The notes beneath the pieces were generated by a model. The model did no database searches. It was not told where the DNA came from and saw only the letters and a list, made by a program, of their open reading frames with translations. This document shows, piece after piece, positions 32,101-44,100 of a DNA stretch of 64,000 bases. Every line of letters starts with the position of its first letter. Position 1 is the first letter of the stretch. The position numbers were made by a program, and so were the translations under genes. The stretch comes from an uncultured Latescibacterota bacterium (GTDB lineage Bacteria > Latescibacterota > UBA2968), in contig OY282377.1 in NCBI GenBank assembly GCA_958295785.1, positions 4,838,896 through 4,902,895 on the forward strand, given 5' to 3'.

Positions 32101-35100
32101 AGCGGCGGGTGCGACGACGAGCAGTGGCACCGTGACGATTACGGCGGTGAACAATGACAAAGATGAGCCGAACAAGGAAGTGACGGTTTCGGGTTCGGCG
32201 ACGAATAGTCAAGGTATAACTGATCCGACTGACGAGACGTTGACGATTGCCGATGACGATGCCGAGCCTTCGGTATCGATCAATTCGCCGAGCGTCGCAG
32301 AGGGAGCGTCCGGTTCGACAGCGACGTTGACGTATGATGTAACGCTGAGTGCGGCGAGCGGGAAACAAGTCACGGTGGCTTATGCCGATGCCAGTACGGG
32401 CACGGCGTCGCGTGCGGACTACACGGCGTTGTCTTCTGGCACGCTGACGTTTGCGGCGGATGCGACGAGCACGACGATTGATGTGACGATCACCGGCGAT
32501 GGGATAGATGAGCCGGATGAGACGATCATTGTCAAGTTGAGCGGTCCGACCAACGCGACGTTGGGCACGGCGAGCGGGACAGGGACGATCACCGACGATG
32601 ACGACGCGCCGAGTGTGACGCTGGTTTTGTCGTCAACATCAATTTCAGAGAGCGGTGGTGTGGCGACAGTGACCGCGACGTTGAGCGGCGCGTCGAGTGC
32701 GGCGACAACGATCACAGTATCCGCCACGGCGGGCACGAATGCAGAAGCAACCGATTTCAGGTTGAGCACGGACAAGACGCTGACGATAGCGGCGGGCGCG
32801 ACGACGAGCAGTGGGACCGTGACGATTACGGCGGAGAACAATAACAAAGATGAGCCAGATAAGTCCGTGACCGTGTCGGGTTCGGCGACGAATAGTCAAG
32901 GCATAACTGATCCGACTGACAAGACGCTGACGATTACCGATGACGATGACGCGCCTTCGGTATCGATCAATTCGCCGAGCGTCGCAGAGGGAGCGTCCGG
33001 TTCGACAGCGACTTTGACGTATAAAGTAACGCTGAGTGCGGCGAGTGGGAAACAAGTCACGGTGGCTTATGCCGATGCCAGTACGGGCACAGCGTCGCGT
33101 GCGGACGACTACACGTCGTTGTCTTCGGGCACGCTGACGTTTGCAGCGAATGAGACGAGCACGACGATTGATGTGACGATCACCGGCGATGGGATAGATG
33201 AGCCGGATGAGACGATCATTGTCAAGTTGAGCGGTCCGACCAATGCGACGTTGGGCACGGCGAGCGGGACAGGGACGATCACCGATGATGACGACAAGCC
33301 AAGTGTGACGCTGTCCTTGTCGCATGCGTCGATTTCAGAGAACGGTGGTGTGACGACAGTGACCGCGACATTGAGCGGTGCATCGAGCGCGGCGACGACG
33401 ATCACAGTCTCGGCGTCGGGTGGCGATTTCAGGTTGAGCGCGAATAAGACGCTGACCATAGCGGCAGGTACGACGACGAGCAGTGGCACCGTGACGATTA
33501 CGGCGCAGGACAATAACAAAGATGAGCCGGATAAGTCCGTGACCGTTTCGGGTTCGGCGAGCGGTGGTCATGGTGTGTCTGATCCGTCCGCCGTGACGTT
33601 GACGATTACCGATGATGAGGGTACACCGACGGTTTCATTGGTTTTGTCGCATGCGTCGATTTCAGAGAACGGTGGTGTGGCGACAGTGACCGCGACATTG
33701 AGCGGTGCATCGAGCGCGGCGACGACGATCACAGTCTCGGCGTCGGGTGGCGATTTCACGTTGAGCACGGACAAGACGCTGACCATAGCGGCGAGCGCGA
33801 CGACGAGCACCGGTAGCGTGACGATCTCAGCGGAGAACAATGACAAAGATGAGCCGGATAAGTCCGTGACCGTTTCGGGTTCAGCGAGCGGTGGTCGTGG
33901 TGTGTCTGATCCGTCGTCCGTGACATTGACGATTACCGATGACGATGACGCGCCTTCGGTATCGATCAATTCGCCGAGCGTCGCAGAGGGGGCGTCCGGT
34001 TCGACCGCGACGTTGACGTATGAAGTAACGCTGAGTGCGGCGAGTGGGAAACAGGTCACGGTGGCTTATGCCGATGCCAGTACGGGCACAGCGTCGCGTG
34101 CGGACGACTACACGTCGTTGTCTTCGGGCACGCTGACGTTTGCAGCGAATGAGACGAGCACGACGATTGATGTAACGATCACCGGCGATGGGATAGATGA
34201 GCCGGATGAGACGATCATCGTAGAGTTGAGCGGTCCGACCAACGCGACATTGGGCACGGCGAGTGGGACAGGGACGATCACCGACGATGACGACGCGCCG
34301 AGTGTGACGCTGGTTTTGTCGCATAAGTCAATTGATGAGAGTGGCACGACGACCGCAACGACAGTCACCGCGACGTTGAGCGGTGCATCAAGTGCGGCGA
34401 CGACGATCACAGTCTCAGCGTCGGGTGGTGGTTTCACGTTGAGCACGGACAAGACGCTGACGATAGCGGCCGGTGAGACGACGAGCACCGGCACCGTGAC
34501 GATTACGGCGGTGGACAATGACAAAGATGAGCCGGATAAAGAAGTGACCGTTTCGGGTTCGGCGACGAATAGCCAAGGCATAACTGATCCGTCCGACGAG
34601 ACGCTGACGATTCGCGATGACGAGGGTTCGCCGACGGTGACGCTGGTTTTGTCGCCAACGTCAATTTCAGAGAACGGTGGTGTGGCGACAGTGACCGCGA
34701 CGTTGAGCGGTGCATCGAGCGCGGCGACAACGGTCACAGTCTCAGCGTCGGGTAGCGATTTCACGTTGAGCGCGAACAAGACGCTGACGATTGCGGCGGG
34801 CGCGACGACGAGCAGTGGCACTGTGACGATTACGGCGGTGAACAATGACAAAGATGAGCCGGACAAGGAAGTGACCGTTTCGGGTTCGGCGAATAACAGT
34901 CAAGGCATAACTGATCCGTCCGACGAGACGCTGACGATTACCGATGATGAGGGTTCGCCGACGGTTTCCCTGGTTTTGTCGTCAACATCAATTTCAGAGA
35001 ACGGTGGTGTGGCGACAGTGACCGCGACGTTGAGCGGTGCGTCGAGTGCGGCGACAACGATCACAGTATCCGCCACGGCGGGCACGAATGCAGAAGCAAC

Positions 35101-38100
35101 CGATTTCAGGTTGAGCACGGACAAGACGCTGACGATAGCGGCGGGCGCGACGACGAGCAGTGGCACCGTGACGATTACGGCGGAGAGCAATAACAAAGAT
35201 GAGCCAGATAAGTCCGTGACGGTTTCGGGTTCGGCGACGAATAGTCAAGGTATAACTGATCCGACTGACGAGACGTTGACGATTGCCGATGACGATGACG
35301 CGCCTTCGGTATCGATCAATTCGCCGAGCGTCGCAGAGGGAGCGTCCGGTTCGACAGCGACGTTGGCGTATGAAGTAAAGCTGAGTGCGGCGAGCGGGAA
35401 ACAGGTCATGGTGGCTTATGCCGATGCTGGCACAGGCACAGCGTCGAGTGCGGACGACTACACGGCGTTGTCTTCTGGCACGCTGACGTTTGCTGCGGAT
35501 GCGACGAGCGCGACGATTGATGTGACGATCACCGGCGATGGGATAGATGAGCCGGATGAGACGATCATAGTCGAGTTGAGCGGTCCGACCAACGCGACGT
35601 TGGGCACGGCGAGCGGGACAGGGACGATCACCGATGATGACGACAGGCCGAGTGTGACGCTGTCCTTGTCGCATGCGACGATTTCAGAGAACGGTGGTGT
35701 GACGACAGTGACCGCGACGTTGAGCGGTGCGTCGAGTGCGGCGACAACGATCACAGTATCCGCCACGGCGGGCACGAATGCAGAAGCAACCGATTTCACG
35801 TTGAGCACGGAGAAGACGCTGACCATAGCGGCGGGCGCGACGACGAGCAGTGGCACCGTGACGATTTCAGCGGAGGACAATAACAAAGATGAGCCGGATA
35901 AGTCCGTGACCGTTTCGGGAACAGCGAGCGGTGGTCGTGGTGTGGCGAATCCGGTGGACGTGACGCTGACGATTACCGATGACGATGACGCGCCTTCGGT
36001 ATCGATCAATTCGCCGAGCGTCGCAGAGGGTGCGTCCGGTTCGACAGCGACGTTGACGTATAAAGTAACGCTGAGTGCGGCGAGTGGAAAACAAGTCACG
36101 GTGGCTTACGCCGATGCCGGTACGGGCACGGCGGCGTCGAGTGCGGACTACACGGCGTTGTCTTCGGGCACGCTGACGTTTGCGGCGGATGCGACGAGCG
36201 CGACGATTGATGTGACGATCACCGGCGATGGGATAGATGAGCCGGATGAGACGATCATAGTCGAGTTGAGCGGTCCGACCAACGCGACGTTGGGCACGGC
36301 GAGCGGGACAGGGACGATCACCGATGATGACGACAAGCCGAGTGTGACGCTGGTTTTGTCGCCTGCGTCGATTTCAGAGAACGGTGGTGTGGCGACAGTG
36401 ACCGCGACGTTGAGCGGTGCGTCGAGTGCGGCGACGACGGTCACAGTCTCGGCGGCGGCTGGTGATTTCACGTTGAGCGCGAATAAGACGCTGACGATAG
36501 CGGCGGGCGCGACGACGAGCAGTGGGACCGTGACGATTACGGCCAATGATAACAACCAAGATGAGCCGGACAAGTCCGTGACCGTTTCGGGTTCGGCGAC
36601 GAATAGTCAAGGTATAACTGATCCGTCCGACGAAACGCTGACGATTCGCGATGACGAGGGTTCACCGACGGTGACGCTGGTTCTGTCGCCAACGTCGATT
36701 TCAGAGAACGGTGGTGTGGCGACAGTGACCGCGACGTTGAACCGAGCGTCGAGTGCGGCGACGACGATCACAGTCTCAGCGTCGGCTGGTGATTTCACGT
36801 TGAGCACGGACAAGACGCTGACGATAGCGGCGGGCGCGACGACGAGCAGTGGGACCGTGACGATTACGGCCAATGATAACAACCAAGATGAGCCGGACAA
36901 GTCCGTGACCGTTTCGGGTTTGGCGAATAACAGTCAAGGCATAACTGATCCGTCTGACGTGACGCTGACGATTACCGATGACGAGGGTTCGCCGACGGTG
37001 ACGCTGGTTTTGTCGTCAACGTCAATTTCAGAGAACGGTGGTGTGGCGACAGTGACCGCGACGTTGAACCGAGCGTCGAGCGCGGCGACAACGGTCACAG
37101 TCTCAGCGTCGGCTGGCGACTTCACATTGAGCACGGACAAGACGCTGACCATAGCGGCCGGTGAGACGACGAGTACCGGGACCGTGACGATTTCAGCGGT
37201 GGACAACAACCAAGATGAGCCAGATAAGTCCGTGACCGTTTCGGGTTCGGCGAATAACAGTCAAGGTATAACTGATCCGTCCGACGTGACGCTGACGATT
37301 ACCGATGACGAGGGTTCGCCGAGTGTGACTCTGGTTCTGTCGCCAACGTCAATTTCAGAGAACGGTGGTGTGGCGACAGTGACCGCGACATTGAACCGTG
37401 CGTCGAGTGCGGCGACGACGATCACAGTCTCGGCGTCGGCTGGCGATTTCACATTGAGCACGGACAAGACGCTGACCATAGCGGCCGGTGAGACGACGAG
37501 TACCGGGACCGTGACGATTTCAGCGGTGGACAACAACCAAGATGAGCCAGATAAGTCCGTGACCGTTTCGGGTTCGGCGAATAACAGTCAAGGTATAACT
37601 GATCCGTCCGACGAGACGCTGACGATTACCGATGACGAGGGTTCGCCGAGTGTGACGCTGGTTTTGTCGCCAACGTCAATTTCAGAGAACGGTGGTGTGG
37701 CGACAGTGACCGCGACGTTGAACCGAGCGTCGAGCGCGGCGACAACGGTCACAGTCTCAGCGTCGGCTGGCGACTTCACATTGAGCGCGAACAAAACGCT
37801 GACGATAGCGGCCGGTGAGACGACGAGTACCGGGACCGTGACGATTTCAGCGGTGGACAACAACCAAGATGAGCCGGATAAGTCCGTGACCGTTTCGGGT
37901 TCGGCGAATAACAGTCAAGGTATAACTGATCCGTCCGACGAGACGCTGACGATTACCGATGACGAGGGTTCGCCGACGGTTTCCCTGGTTTTGTCGCCAA
38001 CGTCAATTTCAGAGACCGGTGGTGTGGCGACAGTGACCGCGACATTGAACCGTGCGTCGAGTGCGGCGACGACGATCACAGTCTCGGCGTCGGCTGGCGA

Positions 38101-41100
38101 CTTCACATTGAGCGCGAACAAAACGCTGACGATAGCGGCCGGTGAGACGACGAGTACCGGGACCGTGACGATTACGGCCAATGACAACAACCAAGATGAG
38201 CCGAATAAGTCCGTGACCGTTTCGGGTTCGGCGAATAACAGTCAAGGTATAACTGATCCGTCCGACGTGACGCTGACGATTACCGATGACGAGGGTTCGC
38301 CGACGGTTTCCCTGGTTTTGTCGCCAACGTCAATTTCAGAGACCGGTGGTGTGGCGACAGTGACCGCGACATTGAACCGTGCGTCGAGTGCGGCGACGAC
38401 GATCACAGTCTCAGCGTCGGCGGGCGATTTCACATTGAGCGCGAACAAGACGCTGACGATAGCGGCCGGTGAGACGACGAGTACCGGGACCGTGACGATT
38501 TCAGCGGTGGACAACAACCAAGATGAGCCGGACAAGGAAGTGACCGTTTCGGGTTCGGCGAATAACAGTCAAGGCATAACTGATCCGTCTGACGAGACGC
38601 TGACGATTACCGATGATGAGGGTTCGCCGACGGTTTCCCTGGTTTTGTCGCCAACGTCAATTTCAGAGACCGGTGGTGTGGCGACAGTGACCGCGACATT
38701 GAACCGTGCGTCGAGTGCGGCGACAACGATCACAGTCTCAGCGTCGGCGGGCGATTTCACGTTGAGCGCGAATAAGACGCTGACGATAGCGGCGGGCGCG
38801 ACGACGAGCAGTGGCACCGTAACCATTACGGCCAATGACAACAACCAAGATGAGCCGAATAAGTCCGTGACCGTCTCGGGAACAGCGGACAATAGTCAAG
38901 GTATAACTGATCCGTCTGACGTGACGCTGACGATTACCGATGATGAGGGTACACCGACGGTTTCCCTGGTTTTGTCGCCAACGTCAATTTCAGAGACCGG
39001 TGGTGTGACGACAGTGACCGCGACGTTGAACCGAGCGTCGAGCGCGGCGACAACGGTCACAGTCTCAGCGTCGGCGGGCGATTTCACATTGAGCGCGAAC
39101 AAAACGCTGACGATAGCGGCCGGTGAGACGACGAGTACCGGGACCGTGACGATTTCAGCGGTGGACAACAACCAAGATGAGCCGGATAAGTCAGTGACCG
39201 TTTCGGGTTCGGCGAATAACAGTCAAGGTATAACTGATCCGTCCGACGTGACGCTGACGATTACCGATGACGAGGGTTCGCCGAGTGTGACGCTGGTTCT
39301 GTCGCCAACGTCAATTTCAGAGAACGGTGGTGTGGCGACAGTGACCGCGACATTGAACCGTGCGTCGAGTGCGGCGACGACGATCACAGTCTCGGCGTCG
39401 GCTGGCGATTTCACATTGAGCACGGACAAGACGCTGACGATAGCGGCCGGTCAGACGACGAGCACCGGGACCGTGACGATTACGGCCAATGACAACAACC
39501 AAGATGAGCCAGATAAGTCCGTGACCGTTTCGGGTTCGGCGAATAACAGTCAAGGCATAACTGATCCGTCCGACGTGACGCTGACGATTCGCGATGACGA
39601 GGGTTCGCCGAGTGTGACGCTGGTTTTGTCGCCAACGTCAATTTCAGAGAACGGTGGTGTGGCGACAGTGACCGCGACATTGAACCGTGCGTCGAGTGCG
39701 GCGACAACGATCACGGTCTCAGCGTCGGGTGGCGGTTTCACATTGAGCACGGACAAGACGCTGACGATAGCGGCGGGCGCGACGACGAGCAGTGGCACCG
39801 TGACGATTACGGCGGTGAACAATAACAAAGATGAGTTGAATAAGGAAGTGACGGTCTCGGGTTCGACGACGAATAGCCAAGGTATAACTGATCCGTCTGA
39901 CGTGACGTTGACGATTGCCGATGACGACAATGCACCGTCCTTCTCGGCAACAGTGGATGACCAGACTTGGACACAGCGTCAGCAGATCACGGCGTTCACA
40001 TTGCCCACGGCCAGCGGCGGCGATGGCACAGCGACCTACACCCTGTCGCCTACTCTGCCAAGTGGCGTGTCCAAGGATGCCACTCACCGCGTCAGTGGTA
40101 CGCCGACGGTGGCTTTGGGCGAGACGACTTATACATGGGCGGCGACGGAAACGGATGGCGACAAGGCCGAATTGACGTTCACTATCTCGGTGGATGGGGT
40201 GCCGTCGTTTGGCTCTCAGACGATAGCGGATCAATTTTGGACGCGGAACGAGGCGATCACGGCGTTCACATTGCCGCTGGCGACCGGTGGTGATGGCGGT
40301 TTGTCCTATAGCATCGATCCGGCTTTGCCCGATGGGGTAACGAAGGATGGCACCCACCGCGTCAGCGGTACGCCAAGTGTATCCAAGGCGTTGACGACGT
40401 ACACTTGGACTGCGACGGACGCTGATAACGACACGGCGACACTGACGTTCACGATCACGGTTGGGCAACGGGTTAGCGACGTTGCACTGTCGTTTGGTTC
40501 ACAGACGATAGATGACCAAGAGTGGACGCAGAACGGGGCGATCACGGCGTTCACATTGCCGTCGGCGATCGGCGGGACCGGCACTGTGAGCTACGACCTT
40601 TCCCCTGCACTACCGACGGGTGTCAGCAAGGACGCCGCGCACCGCGTCAGCGGTACGCCGAGTGTATCCAAGGCGTTGACGACGTACACTTGGACTGCGA
40701 CGGACGCAAACGGTGCCACGGCCGCGCTGACGTTCACGATTACGGTGGCTGACCCGGCCCTGGCCGATCTGACGCCGATTTTTAACCCGAATACCTACGC
40801 TGCCCAGCGTTATACCTATCTCAAGACGATCACCCCGGTCACTTTGCCGGCAGCCAGCGGCGGCGATGGTGTTCTGACGTACGCACTGTCGCCGACTTTG
40901 CCGAATGGACTCTCTTTCAGCGAGACGACGCGGGTGCTTTCAGGGAGGCCGACAGAGACGCAAACCGAGACCACCTATACGCTGACCGCGACGGATGTCG
41001 ATGGCGATACAGCGGACTTGACCTTCAGCGTCACGGTGATACTCGCGGCCCCTGATGCGCCTGCCAACTTGCGGGCAGTCGCTGGCAACGAGCAGGCAAC

Positions 41101-44100
41101 TCTCATGTGGGAAAACCCCAATAACCCCACCATCACGCGCTACGAGGTTCGGTACGCGCCCAAGGACGAAGACATTCTCGCTGTCGCTTGGATGGCGATA
41201 ACGGGCAGCGACGCAACGACCACTGAGCACCTGCTGACCGGGTTGACAAATGGCATGGAGTACAGGTTCCATGTGCGGGCGGTGAACGCCGTCAGTGCAG
41301 GGCCGAAGGCCGAAACGTCGGTAATTTTGCAAGATGTGGCAGATGAAGAGCCGCCCAATTCGGTGCCGACATTCACGGATGCAGTGGATTTTCAACGCTA
41401 TCGGCAAGGCACGGCCATCACGCCGCTGGTCTTTCCCCAGGCGATAGATGGTGATGGCACGCTGACGTATGCCCTAACGCCGCCTGCCGGGCTGACTTAT
41501 ACCCCACCTGCCAATGGAGAAGAGGGAGCAGAGCATGGCGGTGTCATGGATGGCACGCCAACCGAGCCAAAGGAAAAGACGCGCTATGACCTGTCGGTGA
41601 CCGATGAGGATGGGGATGAGGCGACCGCGAGTTTCTTCGTTGTGGTGACAGAGGATCTGTTGCCCTCGTTCACAGATGGGGTGGGCACGCAACGCTATGT
41701 GCAGAACCGGGCGATTGAGAAGCTCACGTTGCCCGAAGCGACGGGTGGCGATGGCGTTTTGGAGTACACTTTGACGCCTGATCTGCCCGCTGGACTTGAC
41801 CGAGACGAACGCACCATTTCGGGCACGCCAACCGAGGCGATGACCCTGACGGAATACAGTTGGATTGCGACGGATGAAGATGGGGATACCGCCACGCTGG
41901 TGTTCACGGTTGAGGTGCTGGCGGATCTGGTGCCTGCGTTCACGGATACGGTAGGGGCGCAACAGTTCGTTGAGAACCAAGCGATTTCGCCGGTTAGGTT
42001 GCCCAAGGCGACGGGTGGCGATGGTGTGTTGACCTATACGCTGACGCCTGCGCCTTCTGCTGGCTTGACGTTTGACGCGGCGACGCGCGTGCTTTCGGGG
42101 CTGCCTGTTGAGGCGATGGGTGTGACGGAATGTATCTGGACTGCGACGGATGAAGATGGGGATACCGCCACGCTGGTGTTCACGGTTGAGGTGCTGGCGG
42201 ATCTGGTGCCTGCGTTCACGGATACAGTGGCGGCACAACAGTTCGTTGAGAATCAAGCGATATCGCCTGTCATGTTGCCCGAAGCGACGGGTGGTGATGG
42301 GATGCTGACCTATAAGTTGACGCCTGCTCTGGCCGCTGGACTCGACGAGGAGGGGCGTGTCATTTCAGGGATGCCAACCGAGGCGCTGGGTGTGACCGAA
42401 TACAGTTGGATTGCGACGGATGCCGATGGGGATACGGCGACGCTGGTCTTTACGGTTGAGGTGCTGGCGGATTTGGTGCCTGCGTTCACGGATACAGTGG
42501 CGGCGCAACAGTTCGTTGAGAACCAAGCGATATCGCCTGTCATGTTGCCCGAAGCGACGGGTGGTGATGGGATGCTGACCTATAAGTTGACGCCTGCTCT
42601 GGCCGCTGGACTCGACGAGGAGGGGCGTGTCATTTCAGGGATGCCAACCGAGGCGCTGGGTGTGACCGAATACAGTTGGATTGCGACGGATGCCGATGGG
42701 GATACGGCGACGCTGGTCTTTACGGTTGAGGTGCTGGCGGATTTGGTGCCTGCGTTCACGGATACAGTGGCGGCGCAACAGTTCGTTGAGAACCAAGCGA
42801 TATCGCCTGTCATGTTGCCCGAAGCGACGGGTGGTGATGGGATGCTGACCTATAAGTTGACGCCTGCTCTGGCCGCTGGACTCGACGAGGAGGGGCGTGT
42901 CATTTCAGGGATGCCAACCGAGGTGCTGGGTGTGACCGAATACAGTTGGATTGCGACAGATGCCGATGGGGATACGGCGACGCTGGTCTTTACGGTTGAG
43001 GTGCTGGCGGATTTGGTGCCTGCGTTCACGGATACGGTAGGGTCGCAACAGTTTGTTGAGAACCAAGTGATTTCGCCGGTTAGGTTGCCCAAGGCGACGG
43101 GTGGTGATGGTGTGTTGACCTATACGCTGACGCCTGCGCCTTCTGCGGGGTTGACGTTTGACGCGGCGACGCGCGTGCTTTCGGGTCTGCCTGTTGAAGC
43201 GATGGGTGTGACGGAATGTATCTGGACAGCGACGGATGCCGATGGGGATACCGCCACGCTGGTGTTCACGGTTGAGGTGCTGGCGGATTTGGTGCCTGCG
43301 TTCACGGATACGGTAGGGGCGCAACAGTTTGTTGAGAATCAAGCGATATCGCCTGTCATGTTGCCCGAAGCGACGGGTGGCGATGGCGTGTTGACCTATA
43401 CGCTGACGCCTGCTCTGGCCGCTGGACTCGACGAGGAGGGGCGTGCCATTTCAGGGATGCCAACCGAGGCGATGGGTGTGACCGAATACAGTTGGATTGC
43501 GACGGATGCCGATGGGGATACCGCCACGCTGGTGTTCACGGTTGAGGTGCTGGCGGATTTGGTGCCTGCGTTCACGGATACGGTAGGGTCGCAACAGTTT
43601 GTTGAGAATCAAGCGATTACACCTGTCATGTTGCCCGAAGCGACGGGTGGCGATGGCGTGTTGACCTATACGCTGACGCCTGCGCCTTCTGCTGGCTTGA
43701 CGTTTGACGCGGCGACGCGCGTGCTTTCGGGTCTGCCGACCGAGGCGATGGGTGTGACCGAATACAGTTGGACCGCGACGGATGCCGATGGGGATACGGC
43801 GACACTGGTCTTTACGGTTGAGGTGAAAGCGGATTTGGTGCCTGCGTTCACGGATACGGTAGGGTCGCAACAGTTTGTTGAGAATCAAGTGATTACACCT
43901 GTCATGTTGCCCGAAGCGACGGGTGGTGATGGGATGCTGACCTATAAGTTGACGCCTGCTCTGGCCGCTGGACTCGACGAGGAGGGGCGTGTCATTTCAG
44001 GGATGCCAACCGAGGCGATGGGTGTGACCGAATACAGTTGGATTGCGACGGATGCCGATGGAGATACCGCCACGCTGGTGTTCACGGTTGAGGTGCTGGC

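Noticed and set aside
36660-39930. CRISPR array
   Set aside because: Regular spacing, but the unit is a 327-bp coding repeat in frame with no short repeat/unique spacer alternation. No cas gene is present.
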